This document shows positions 1-8,174 of a DNA stretch of 31,712 nucleotides, one piece after another (position 1 is the stretch's first letter; each line of letters opens with the position of its first letter). The notes beneath the pieces were generated by a model. The model did no database searches. It worked only from the letters and a program-made list of their open reading frames with translations, and was not told the DNA's origin. The DNA comes from JBDNBY01 sp039767595 (GTDB taxonomy: Bacteria; Pseudomonadota; Alphaproteobacteria; Rhodobacterales; Rhodobacteraceae). Where the stretch lies: positions 1 through 31,712 of the forward strand of contig JBDNBY010000201.1 of the NCBI GenBank assembly GCA_039767595.1, written 5' to 3'. Position numbers and translations under genes: made by a program.

Positions 1-291
1 AGCGTGCGATATCGCCGGCGTATTCGGATGTTTGAGAAAATCAAAATGACGTCTCGCGCTGTGTATATGGACGATAAATTTGTCTATCTCGAACAGGCGA
101 TGTGGCGCAAAGATGGGGACTGTGCCAATCATGCCCTCTACCGGTCTGCGTTTACATCGCGCGAGGGGATCGTCGCTCCGGCTCGTGTCCTAGAGGCGAT
201 GGGCCAGCAGAACCCTTTCCCGACGGCGCCTGATTGGGTGGCGGCATGGATTGCGGCGGATGCGCAGCGCCCTTGGCCCCCAGAGCTTTAG
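1..291 (+). CDS. Thioesterase-family protein (4HBT-like), 3' part only
   Basis: The frame is open from the first base of the window and ends with TAG at 289-291, so the true start lies upstream. About 96 C-terminal residues are visible. The pattern RMFEKIKMTSRAVYMDDKFV followed by YLEQAMWRKDG and a later SRE-GIVAPARVLEAMG resembles the second half of hot-dog-fold acyl-CoA thioesterase-like proteins (4HBT_2/THEM6 type), in which 'W/MDDKFVYLEQ' is a recurrent strand. Such proteins hydrolyse acyl-CoA or similar thioesters in the cytoplasm, but the substrate cannot be told here and the N-terminal catalytic half is outside the window. It is followed after 111 bases by an MFS gene on the same strand; no terminator is obvious in between. 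Assignment is by family resemblance only. Confidence 0.65.
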   Translation, partial: SVRYRRRIRMFEKIKMTSRAVYMDDKFVYLEQAMWRKDGDCANHALYRSAFTSREGIVAPARVLEAMGQQNPFPTAPDWVAAWIAADAQRPWPPEL

Positions 292-402
292 TCGCAGCCA
301 GAGTTTTCGTCACACCCAAAGAATTAGTTCCTCTGGCTCCCCTTGTTTTTGTTGCGCTGGCCCCCGCGTCATCGTTAGATGCGTGCAAATAGGGGGCGCA
401 TC

Positions 403-1719
403 ATGAGTGTGACAGATACGAAACGAATTTGGGGCTGGTATTTCTACGATTGGGCCGCTCAGCCGATTTCCACGGTGATCATGACGTTTATCTTTGCGCC
501 GTATTTCACCGAACTCGTGGGGGACGGGGCCAAGGCACAGGCGCAGTGGGGCTATGCCGTGGGTCTTGCAGGGTTTATCGTTGCCATTTTTGCGCCCATT
601 ATTGGGGCCGTCGCGGATCAAACAGGACGGCGCATGCCGTTTATGTGGGCGGGGTCCATCATGTATGTCGTGGGGATGTTTGGTCTGTGGTACGCTGTGC
701 CTGGGGACTATAACATATGGTTTTTGCTAGGATCCTTGATCGTTGGCCTTTTGGGGATGGAGCTGGGCCTCTTGATCACCAATGGCATGTTGCCAGATGT
801 GGCTGGTAAAAAAGAAGTTGGCCGCGTCTCAGGAGGCGGCTTTGCCTTTGGGTATTTGGGCGGCTTCATCGCGATGCTCGCTATGTTGGCGCTCTTTGCT
901 GAAAATGGCGAGACGGGCAAAACTCTTATTGGGATTGATCCAATCTTTGGATTTGATGCCAGTGCGCGCGAAGGCACGCGGTTTTCTGGCCCGCTTAGCG
1001 CCATTTGGTATATGATTTTTATCATTCCGTTTTTCCTATGGCTCAAAGATACGCGGATCACAGGCGCGCGGGCGCATTTGGGCCAAGCGATCAGAACCGT
1101 TCTGGCGCTTTTGGTGCAACTGCCCAAACGCAAAGCGATGTTTTCGTTTCTGATGAGCTCCATGTTTGCGCGCGATGCGTTGAATGGCCTCTATTTCTTT
1201 GGCGGGCTCTATGCCGCAGGTGTTCTGGGGTGGAGCCCTGTGGATATGGGTGTTTTTGGCATCGTTGCTATTTTGTCAGGGATCTTCTTTACATGGCTTG
1301 GTGGATTTCTCGACGTGCGGTTCGGGCCGCGGACTGTTTTGATGGCGGTTTTGGTCATTTTGACATGTGTGACCATTTTCATGGTGTCCGTGTCTCGCGA
1401 AACCGTTCTGTTCTTGCCTGTCGCCGAAGGCTCGTGCCTGCCCGATATGTCCTTTTATCTCATTGGTTCGATTGTTGGGGCCGCGGGTGGCATATTACAG
1501 GCTGTCAGCCGCACGATGGTTGTGAAGCTGTCTGATCCAACAGAGGTGACACAGACCTTTGGTCTATATGCCCTGACGGGGCGGGCGACGGCCTTTCTAG
1601 CGCCGCTATCGATTGGTATTGTCACTGATATGACTGGCTCACAGGCGATGGGAATTCTACCATTGGCGATTTTGTTCGTGCTCGGGCTTATTTTACTGCG
1701 GCCTGTGCCACGGGTCTAA
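403..1719 (+). CDS. MFS transporter, UMF1 / Atg22-like family
   Basis: A polytopic inner-membrane protein of 438 residues with about 12 hydrophobic segments. The N-terminus (IWGWYFYDWAAQPISTVIMT) carries the 'YDWA..P' signature of the UMF1 (unknown major facilitator) family related to fungal Atg22. A loop motif GAVADQTGRR after the second or third segment is the MFS motif A equivalent. The substrate is unknown; Atg22 exports amino acids from the vacuole, but this does not transfer safely. I prefer ATG 403 over the in-frame ATG 379 because AGGGGG at 391-396 gives a Shine-Dalgarno at normal distance and the family begins close to the 'WGWYFYDWA' segment. It lies 69 bases upstream of dnaE2 on the same strand, but the LexA box in between suggests separate control of dnaE2. 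Confidence 0.88.
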   Translation: MSVTDTKRIWGWYFYDWAAQPISTVIMTFIFAPYFTELVGDGAKAQAQWGYAVGLAGFIVAIFAPIIGAVADQTGRRMPFMWAGSIMYVVGMFGLWYAVPGDYNIWFLLGSLIVGLLGMELGLLITNGMLPDVAGKKEVGRVSGGGFAFGYLGGFIAMLAMLALFAENGETGKTLIGIDPIFGFDASAREGTRFSGPLSAIWYMIFIIPFFLWLKDTRITGARAHLGQAIRTVLALLVQLPKRKAMFSFLMSSMFARDALNGLYFFGGLYAAGVLGWSPVDMGVFGIVAILSGIFFTWLGGFLDVRFGPRTVLMAVLVILTCVTIFMVSVSRETVLFLPVAEGSCLPDMSFYLIGSIVGAAGGILQAVSRTMVVKLSDPTEVTQTFGLYALTGRATAFLAPLSIGIVTDMTGSQAMGILPLAILFVLGLILLRPVPRV

Positions 1720-1770
1720 GGCATGTTTTTTGTTCTTTTGGGTAAAGTGTGAAATTAGGACTCCAAAAAA

Positions 1771-1785
1771 GAACAAAAATAGAAC
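1771..1785 (+). promoter_or_regulatory. LexA operator (SOS box), GAAC-N7-GAAC
   Basis: The sequence shows GAAC at 1771-1774, seven bases, and GAAC at 1782-1785. This matches the direct-repeat LexA box of Alphaproteobacteria (GTTC-N7-GTTC on the other strand) exactly. It ends three bases before ATG 1789 of the error-prone polymerase gene, so bound LexA would block transcription initiation or elongation at the gene start. Gene identity and site agree, which makes the call stronger than a motif hit alone. Confidence 0.85.
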
Positions 1786-1788
1786 AAA

Positions 1789-4674
1789 ATGCAAGGCATG
1801 TTTGCTGAGCTGTCGATTACATCAAATTTTACCTTTCTGCGCGGGGCTTCTCATCCTGAGGAATATATGGCCCGCGCCGCCGAGTTAGGCCTGTCTGCGA
1901 TCGCGATTGCAGATGAGAATTCTGTCGCGGGGATTGTGCGGGCGCATGTCGCTGCGCGCGATATCAAGCGCCGCATTCAAACGCGCCGCACGTGGGAAGA
2001 GACCCATGGCCCAATGGGCCCCCCTGCGCCAGAGGGGATGTCGCGACCCGCACCAGTGTTATGGAACATCCCGCGCCTCATTCCAGCGGCGACATTGGTC
2101 ACGATCGAGGGGCTGCGCCTCACGGCCTTGCCTCAAACGCGCGAGGGGTGGGGGCAGCTGTGCCGCATCCTGTCCCAAGGGCGGTTGCGCAGCGCAAAAG
2201 GGCAGTGTGATTTATATCTAAGTGACATTTGCGAATATGCGACGCAGATCACGTTTCTGCTGCACCTTCCAGATATATATTCCATGGAATATAACGAAGT
2301 GCTGCAGCAGTTTCTCGCGACCTATCGTAGTCAGACTTACCTCGTTCTTGCGCCGCGCTATGATGGGGTGGACCGCGATAGGTTTGCGCGGCTTGCGGAT
2401 TTTGCCGGCACACATACCCTACCTGTGGTCGCCTCAGCTGTGCCGATGTTGCACCATGGGCGCCGGCGCAAATTGGCAGATGTGTTGACCGCCATTCGAT
2501 TGGGCACACAGGTCGAAGCATTGGGTCATCATGCGCTGTGTCATGCTGAACAGCGGCTGCGATCCGAGGGGGAAATGCGGGCACTCTTTGCCCAGTATCC
2601 ACACGCTGTTGAGGCCACTCAAGACATTTTAGCGCAGGTCACCTTTGATCTGGATGCGTTGCGCTATGAATATCCCTCTGAAGTGGCCCAAGGGGAAACA
2701 CCTGCACAGCGGTTGCGCCATTTGGCCCAAGAGGGGCTATCGTGGCGCTATCCGGCTGGGGCGCCTGAGCGCGTGATCGGCATGCTCGAACATGAGTTGG
2801 CGCTGATTTCAAAATTGAACTATGAGCCCTATTTCCTCACGGTGCGGGATGTTGTCCATTTTGCCCGCTCGCGCAATATTTTATGCCAAGGGCGCGGGTC
2901 TGCGGCCAATTCCGTCGTGTGTTATTGTTTGGGGGTGACGTCCGTGAGCCCCGAAATTGGTACAATGGTCTTTGAGCGTTTTGTGTCGCAGGCGCGCGAT
3001 GAGCCCCCCGATATTGACGTTGATTTTGAACATGAGTGGCGCGAAGAAGTGATCCAGCACATCTATGAGCGCTATGGCCGTCATCGTGCAGGGTTGTGCG
3101 CCACTGTTATTCATTATCGCGGCAAGCGCGCTATTCGCGAAGTGGGTGCGGCGATGGGCCTGTCCCCTGATACCATCGCGGCGCTCTCGTCGCAAATTTG
3201 GGGAAGCTTTCGCAGCGACGCCCATCGAAATTTACGCTTGCATGAATTGGGGTTGGATGCCTGTGATCCATGGCTGGCCCTAACGCTGGAATTGATCGAA
3301 GAGATCATTGGCTTCCCGCGGCATCTGTCGCAACATGTCGGGGGCTTTATCATCACGCAGGGGCGATTGGACGAGTTGGTTCCAGTCGAAAATGCCACGA
3401 TGGAGGGGCGCACGGTCATTTGTTGGGACAAAGATGATATTGATGCGCTGGGCATTTTAAAGGTCGATGTCCTGAGCCTTGGGATGCTGTCTTGTGTGCG
3501 CAAGTCCTTTGATTTGATCAAAATGCACTATGGTCAAGAATGGAGCTTGGCAACCCTGCCCCCTGAGGATCCCAAAGTGTATGATATGCTGTGCCGTGCC
3601 GATAGCATTGGGGTGTTTCAAGTGGAAAGCAGGGCGCAGATGAATTTCCTGCCGCGCATGCAGCCGCGGTGTTTTTACGACCTTGTGATCCAAGTGGCCA
3701 TTATTCGTCCAGGCCCTATTCAGGGGGATATGGTTCATCCCTTTATCCGCCGCCGCAATGGCGAAGAGCCGGTCAGCTTCCCCTCAGATGCCTTGGGGGA
3801 CGTGCTGGGTAAAACACTGGGCGTGCCCCTATTTCAAGAACAAGCGATGCAAATTGCCATCATTGGCGCGGGGTTCTCGCCCGAAGAGGCCGACCGCCTG
3901 CGCCGCGCGCTCGCGACCTTTAGTAAAAAGGGCAATGTGAGCGATTTTCACACACGATTTATCAAGGGGATGGTGCGCAATGGCTATGACCCTGCGTTTG
4001 CGCAGCGGTGTTTTTCTCAGATTGAGGGATTTGGATCCTACGGTTTTCCCGAAAGCCATGCCGCCAGTTTCGCGCTGTTGGTCTATGCGTCGGCATGGGT
4101 CAAATGCCACTATCCGGGGATCTTTGCCTGTGCTCTTTTGAATGCGCAGCCGATGGGCTTTTACGCGCCAGCACAGATTGTGCGTGATGCCCGTGCGCAT
4201 GGCGTCGACGTGCGTCCGATTTGTATAAACGCAAGTTTTTGGGACAATGTGATGGAGCCAGACGGGCGTGGCGGCCTCGCGTTACGGCTGGGATTTCGGC
4301 AACTCAAAGGGTTGCATGAAGATGAGGCCGCTTGGATCACGGCAGCGCGGGGCAATGGGTATCAAACGGTTCAAGATGTCTGGCGCCGTGCGGGATTGGC
4401 CCCGAAGTCGATTGAAAAGCTTGCAGAGGCAGATGCATTCCATGGAATGAACCTATCGCGACGCGATGCATTGTGGCACGCCAAGGCGATCAAATCACCA
4501 CGGGTTTTGCCCCTGTTTGAAACTGACTTGGACGGTGAGGCCATTGACGAACCTTTGGCGCATTTACCGCAGATGTCCGCGGGCCAAGAGGTGATCGAAG
4601 ATTACGTCGCTATGCGCCTGTCTTTGCGGGCGCATCCCGTTGCGCTATTGCGTCATCGCCTGACCCCAGCGTAA
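1789..4674 (+). CDS. dnaE2: Error-prone DNA polymerase III alpha subunit DnaE2 (ImuC), C-terminally short
   Basis: A C-family DNA polymerase for SOS-induced translesion synthesis, normally working with ImuA and ImuB. The 961 residues show an N-terminal PHP domain (FAELSITSNFTFLRGASHP at about 5-23), then the palm with catalytic aspartates in PPDIDVDFEHEWRE (D410, D412) and a third in ILKVDVLSLG (D560), then the finger and helix-hairpin-helix part (FGSYGFPESHAASFALL). The usual PHP histidine of 'AELH' is Ser9 here, so the PHP site is probably inactive; this may be common in relatives. The protein stops soon after SLRAHPVALLRHRL, where family members normally continue about 100 or more residues into an OB-fold. 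Start: ATG 1789 or ATG 1798 (MFAELS, closer to homologues); neither has a good Shine-Dalgarno. A LexA box directly precedes the gene. No imuA or imuB is in the window. Confidence 0.93.
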   Translation: MQGMFAELSITSNFTFLRGASHPEEYMARAAELGLSAIAIADENSVAGIVRAHVAARDIKRRIQTRRTWEETHGPMGPPAPEGMSRPAPVLWNIPRLIPAATLVTIEGLRLTALPQTREGWGQLCRILSQGRLRSAKGQCDLYLSDICEYATQITFLLHLPDIYSMEYNEVLQQFLATYRSQTYLVLAPRYDGVDRDRFARLADFAGTHTLPVVASAVPMLHHGRRRKLADVLTAIRLGTQVEALGHHALCHAEQRLRSEGEMRALFAQYPHAVEATQDILAQVTFDLDALRYEYPSEVAQGETPAQRLRHLAQEGLSWRYPAGAPERVIGMLEHELALISKLNYEPYFLTVRDVVHFARSRNILCQGRGSAANSVVCYCLGVTSVSPEIGTMVFERFVSQARDEPPDIDVDFEHEWREEVIQHIYERYGRHRAGLCATVIHYRGKRAIREVGAAMGLSPDTIAALSSQIWGSFRSDAHRNLRLHELGLDACDPWLALTLELIEEIIGFPRHLSQHVGGFIITQGRLDELVPVENATMEGRTVICWDKDDIDALGILKVDVLSLGMLSCVRKSFDLIKMHYGQEWSLATLPPEDPKVYDMLCRADSIGVFQVESRAQMNFLPRMQPRCFYDLVIQVAIIRPGPIQGDMVHPFIRRRNGEEPVSFPSDALGDVLGKTLGVPLFQEQAMQIAIIGAGFSPEEADRLRRALATFSKKGNVSDFHTRFIKGMVRNGYDPAFAQRCFSQIEGFGSYGFPESHAASFALLVYASAWVKCHYPGIFACALLNAQPMGFYAPAQIVRDARAHGVDVRPICINASFWDNVMEPDGRGGLALRLGFRQLKGLHEDEAAWITAARGNGYQTVQDVWRRAGLAPKSIEKLAEADAFHGMNLSRRDALWHAKAIKSPRVLPLFETDLDGEAIDEPLAHLPQMSAGQEVIEDYVAMRLSLRAHPVALLRHRLTPA

Positions 4675-4689
4675 AGGTTTTGCACCTTT
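4673..4689 (+). other. Small hairpin at the dnaE2 stop codon
   Basis: AAAGGT (4673-4678) and ACCTTT (4684-4689) form a perfect 6-bp stem with a 5-base loop, starting inside the dnaE2 stop codon. There is no run of T after it, so it is not a standard intrinsic terminator. It could attenuate read-through into the next gene or be a scar of the deletion that shortened dnaE2. Weak evidence. Confidence 0.3.
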
Positions 4690-4715
4690 GGTCAAACCTC
4701 AGTACATACCATTTC

Positions 4716-5414
4716 ATGACACAGAATATTTTTCAGATCCCCGTCCCTTATGCCCCACCCATTGTCGGGGTAGGTCAGGTTTTCGCCATGCGCCGTATTT
4801 TCTGTGTCGGGCGCAACTATGCGGCTCATGCGGCAGAGATGGGCAATGAAGTGGACCGCGAGGCCCCTTTTTATTTTACCAAATCGCCCCATTGTGCGGT
4901 GGCCTCGGGGCAGACGATTCCCTATCCATTGGCCTCGGCCGATGTGCATCATGAAATAGAATTGGCCGTCATGATCGGGCGCGCGGGCCTACGCATCGAA
5001 AAAGAGGCGGCCTGGGATCATGTCTATGGCTATGCCGTGGCGCTTGATATGACACGCCGTGATTTACAGGGTCGCGCCAAAGAGATGCGGCGCCCATGGG
5101 ATTTGGGCAAAGATTTTGACCATGCGATGCCGATATCTGCGGTGACGCCCAAAGAGGCCGCCGGCGATATACTCGCGCAGCGGATCACATTGGATGTAAA
5201 TGGCGATCGCCGTCAAGATGCGCCGCTGATCGATATGGTGTGGAGCGTCCCTGAGTTGATCCATGATCTATCGCATCACTATCGGTTAGAGGCCGGTGAT
5301 GTGATCCTCACGGGGACGCCGGCCGGTGTCGGGCCTGTGCAAGAGGGCGATCGTCTGGTCGGCGCCATTGGTGGCCTGACCTCGCTTGACGTTACGATCG
5401 GGGCGCCAGTTTGA
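4716..5414 (+). CDS. Fumarylacetoacetate hydrolase (FAH) family protein
   Basis: A cytoplasmic, metal-dependent C-C hydrolase or isomerase of the FAH superfamily, 232 residues, which is the length of the small single-domain members such as fumarylpyruvate or acylpyruvate hydrolases. The signature regions are RRIFCVGRNYAAHAAEMGNE, PFYFTKSP, HHEIELAVMIG and YAVALDMTRRDLQ; the expected metal ligands are E80, E82 and D111. GDVILTGTPAGVGPV near the C-terminus is also typical. The gentisate or aromatic-ring pathway is possible (fumarylpyruvate hydrolase-like), but the substrate is not proven. ATG 4716 fits the family N-terminus; an in-frame TTG at 4680 would add 12 unlikely residues. The stop overlaps the next start (TGATG), so it is translationally coupled to the TRAP genes, suggesting that it acts on the imported compound or a product of it. 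Confidence 0.88.
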   Translation: MTQNIFQIPVPYAPPIVGVGQVFAMRRIFCVGRNYAAHAAEMGNEVDREAPFYFTKSPHCAVASGQTIPYPLASADVHHEIELAVMIGRAGLRIEKEAAWDHVYGYAVALDMTRRDLQGRAKEMRRPWDLGKDFDHAMPISAVTPKEAAGDILAQRITLDVNGDRRQDAPLIDMVWSVPELIHDLSHHYRLEAGDVILTGTPAGVGPVQEGDRLVGAIGGLTSLDVTIGAPV

Positions 5415-5956
5415 TGTTCGATACGATTGCGCGCCGCCTCAGCCAAGGTTTGGCCATTTTAGGGGGCTGCGTTCTTATTGGTTTTGCACTGGTGATCTGT
5501 GTGTCTGTCATTGGGATGACAGTTCTTGATCTGGCTAAGGCGCTGGGCCTGAAGGCGTGGATGAAGGATGCGGGCCTTGGGTGGATTGGGCCGATCCAAG
5601 GGGATTATGAGATCGTCGAAATGGGCATGGCTTGGGCCATTTTTGCATTCTTGCCGATCACGACCGCCACCATGGCCCATGCCCGCGTGGAGGTGATGAC
5701 GACATCATTTGCGGGTTGGGTTCAGAGGGCCTTGGATATGTTTTGGATGAGTGTGATGGCGGCGGTTATGATCTTTATCGCTGAGCGTCTGTTTATGGGG
5801 TTGATCAGCAAACTCGCCAGTGGTGATCAAACCTTCCTTTTGCAGATCCCGCTGTGGTGGGGGTATCTTGGGGCGTTTGCCCTGAGTGTGATGGTCGCGC
5901 TGATAGAGGTGTATTGCGCGCTGCGCCGTGCATGGATGCAAGAGGCCCTGTTATGA
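5414..5956 (+). CDS. TRAP transporter small permease subunit (DctQ family)
   Basis: A small inner-membrane protein of 180 residues with four hydrophobic helices (roughly 13-38, 64-80, 98-125 and 142-168). The stretch GDYEIVEMGMAWAIFAFLPI followed by TTATMAHARVEVM is the hallmark of DctQ proteins, which stabilise the large permease in tripartite ATP-independent periplasmic uptake systems for carboxylic acids. ATG 5414 overlaps the upstream FAH stop by one base, and the TGA overlaps the start of the large permease in an ATGA, so FAH, DctQ and DctM form one translationally coupled unit. Substrate not deducible. Confidence 0.87.
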   Translation: MFDTIARRLSQGLAILGGCVLIGFALVICVSVIGMTVLDLAKALGLKAWMKDAGLGWIGPIQGDYEIVEMGMAWAIFAFLPITTATMAHARVEVMTTSFAGWVQRALDMFWMSVMAAVMIFIAERLFMGLISKLASGDQTFLLQIPLWWGYLGAFALSVMVALIEVYCALRRAWMQEALL

Positions 5957-7260
5957 GCGCGCTAGAGATCGGGTATGCAGCGTTTCCAGTGCTGCTGATT
6001 TTGATCGCCTTGCGCGCACCGATTGGATTGGCAATGCTGCTGGTGGGCGGCTTTGGATTTTACTTTGTACTCGGCTCGCCCAATATGATCCTCGCCAAAA
6101 TGAAAAGCGAAACATACGGCGTTTTTTCGAATTATTCCCTCTCAGTCATCCCGTTGTTTTTACTGATGGGCGAATTGGCCGCGCGCTCGGGTCTATCGGC
6201 ACGGCTCTTTTCCGCCTCAGCGGCGGTTTTTGGGCATTTGCGCGGCGGCCTGCCGATGTCTGCGATTGGGGCTTGCGCGGGGTTTGGGGCGATCTGTGGA
6301 TCCTCTTTGGCGACGGCCGCTGCGATGGGGCGCGTTGCCTTGCCTGAAATGCACCGATATGGCCATTCCCGACCATTCTCGGCCGCGGTGATCGCGGCGG
6401 GGGGCACTTTGGGCATTTTGATCCCGCCTTCGGTGATCTTGGTGATCTATGCGATTTTGATAGAGCAAAACATTCAAAAGCTGTTTGCCGCCGCGATTGT
6501 CCCAGGGTTGATCGCGGTGGTGGGGTATTTTATCGCCATTAAGCTCTATACCTTGCGCCACCCAGAGGAGGCCGTGCAACAAGACAAGGCGCCCGTACCT
6601 GAGCGGATTGCGGCGATTGTTGCGGTTTGGCCGATCTTGGCGATCTTTGTCCTTGTCGTTGGCGGGATCTACTGGGGTTTTTTCACACCCACACAGGCCG
6701 CCGCCGTGGGCGCCGTGTTGACGGGGGCCTATGCCTTGGGGTCAGGGGAATTGACCCGCGAGGGGTTATTTGAAAGCTTTTATGCGACGGCCAAGACCAC
6801 GGGTTTGATTTTCTTTATTATCTTGGGTGCCGGTGTATTCAACGGATTTTTGGCGATCACGCGATTGCCGCAAGAGTTGTCGGATTGGGCGTCAGGGTCG
6901 AGTTTAAGCCCTTGGGTTATCTTGGCTGGTGTTCTCGTGCTCTATCTCATTTTAGGCTGTGTGATGGAGAGCCTGTCGATGATATTGCTGACCATCCCTG
7001 TTCTGTTTCCAGTTCTGAGCGCGCTTGATTTCGGTATGAGCGCCGAGGCGATGGCGATTTGGTTTGGCATTCTGGCGCTGACGGTGGTCGAGCTGGGCCT
7101 GATCACGCCGCCAGTGGGGCTAAATTTGTTTATCTTGGCGGGGATGGATGACGATCTGTCGCCCTCTGAGGTTTATGGACCTGTCTTGTATTTCATCGCA
7201 ATGGATGTGCTGCGCGTGGCGTTGATCGTCGCATTTCCCGCCATCGCGCTGCTCTATTAA
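5953..7260 (+). CDS. TRAP transporter large permease subunit (DctM family)
   Basis: The ion-coupled membrane component of a TRAP uptake system, 435 residues with about 12 hydrophobic segments. Family landmarks include YSLSVIPLFLLMGELAARSG near residue 60, the glycine-rich GACAGFGAICGSSLATAAAMG near 115, GTLGILIPPSVILVIYAIL near 155, and ELGLITPPVGLNLFILAG close to the end. ATG 5953 is chosen because it lies in an ATGA overlap with the DctQ stop and gives the normal N-terminus (SALEIGYAAFPVLLILIALR); the frame is open further upstream but only as dctQ shadow. The periplasmic solute-binding protein (DctP) that every TRAP system needs is not within the window. The last codon region overlaps the end of trhO on the opposite strand by four bases. 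Confidence 0.93.
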   Translation: MSALEIGYAAFPVLLILIALRAPIGLAMLLVGGFGFYFVLGSPNMILAKMKSETYGVFSNYSLSVIPLFLLMGELAARSGLSARLFSASAAVFGHLRGGLPMSAIGACAGFGAICGSSLATAAAMGRVALPEMHRYGHSRPFSAAVIAAGGTLGILIPPSVILVIYAILIEQNIQKLFAAAIVPGLIAVVGYFIAIKLYTLRHPEEAVQQDKAPVPERIAAIVAVWPILAIFVLVVGGIYWGFFTPTQAAAVGAVLTGAYALGSGELTREGLFESFYATAKTTGLIFFIILGAGVFNGFLAITRLPQELSDWASGSSLSPWVILAGVLVLYLILGCVMESLSMILLTIPVLFPVLSALDFGMSAEAMAIWFGILALTVVELGLITPPVGLNLFILAGMDDDLSPSEVYGPVLYFIAMDVLRVALIVAFPAIALLY

Positions 7261-8174
7261 GCGCCGCGGCCCACGCCTTTGATATGTGTTTCGCCACGTT
7301 CACGCGACAGGCGGATTTGCTTTTGCCGCTCGCGAAAGCGCTCTTTGTCCTCAGCCGTGGTTTCGTCAAAGCATTGATGACATGATACGCCATGCTCGTA
7401 TTCTGAGCGGTTCTTATCCTCGGGGAGGATCGGCCGGCGGCACCCGTAACATAGATCATGTGGCCCCTCTGTCAGGCCATGACCCACCGAGACGCGCGCA
7501 TCAAAGACAAAGCATTCGCCATTCCATGTGCTGTGCTCTTGCGGGATCTCTTCGAGGTATTTCAAAATACCACCTTTGAGGTGATAGACATCATCGACCC
7601 CTTGGCCCATCAAATAATTGGTGGATTTCTCGCACCGAATGCCGCCTGTGCAAAACATCGCAACGCGTTTATTGTGAAAGCGGTCTTTGTTCTCTTCCCA
7701 CCATTGGGGGAATTCACGAAAGCTCGTCGTTTTAGGATCGATTGCACCCTCGAATGTGCCGATGGCCACTTCGTAATCATTGCGCGTGTCAATGACGACG
7801 ACATCCTCGGATTGGATCAGGTCATTCCATTGGGCGGGCTCGACATATTGGCCAACTTTGGCCTTTGGATCGATGTCGGGTTGCCCCATGGTCACGATCT
7901 CTTTCTTCAGTTTGACCTTCATTCGCGGAAATGGGGGCACTGAGGCGTGGCTCAGTTTATGGTCAAATCCCGCACAGCCGGGCAATGTACCGATATAATC
8001 AAGGATCTGAGTGATCGCATCGGGGGCGCCGGCGATTGTGCCATTGATGCCCTCTTTGGCCAAAAGCAATGAGCCAGTGATCTCAAGATCAAGACATCGG
8101 GCAAGCAGTGCAGGTTTTATCGCACTGGGATCGTCAAAGCGGGTAAAGTGATAGAGGGCAGCTACAGTATACAT
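7257..8174 (-). CDS. trhO: tRNA uridine(34) hydroxylase TrhO (YceA; rhodanese-domain protein)
   Basis: TrhO makes 5-hydroxyuridine at the wobble position 34 of certain tRNAs using oxygen, a step toward cmo5U/mo5U. The 305-residue protein has the N-terminal acylphosphatase-like domain (LLLAKEGINGTIAG at about 36-49), a rhodanese domain with VVVIDTRNDYEVAIGTFEGA (126-145) and the active-site loop FCTGGIRCEKS with Cys175 and Cys181, and a C-terminal zinc-binding-like tail with CYGCRRPI and CHQC. Length and order match the family. GAGGAG sits a few bases before the ATG on the minus strand. The gene converges on dctM, sharing the palindromic TTAA in both stop codons (7257-7260), and is divergent from pncA. 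Confidence 0.93.
   Translation of the reverse strand: MYTVAALYHFTRFDDPSAIKPALLARCLDLEITGSLLLAKEGINGTIAGAPDAITQILDYIGTLPGCAGFDHKLSHASVPPFPRMKVKLKKEIVTMGQPDIDPKAKVGQYVEPAQWNDLIQSEDVVVIDTRNDYEVAIGTFEGAIDPKTTSFREFPQWWEENKDRFHNKRVAMFCTGGIRCEKSTNYLMGQGVDDVYHLKGGILKYLEEIPQEHSTWNGECFVFDARVSVGHGLTEGPHDLCYGCRRPILPEDKNRSEYEHGVSCHQCFDETTAEDKERFRERQKQIRLSRERGETHIKGVGRGA

Noticed and set aside
1732..1742. GTTC at 1732-1735 as a second LexA half-site
   Set aside because: No second GTTC or GAAC at the seven-base distance; only the 1771-1785 site is complete.
7458..7943. A 161-codon plus-strand frame inside trhO
   Set aside because: Antisense to the conserved rhodanese domain of trhO and without recognisable protein features.
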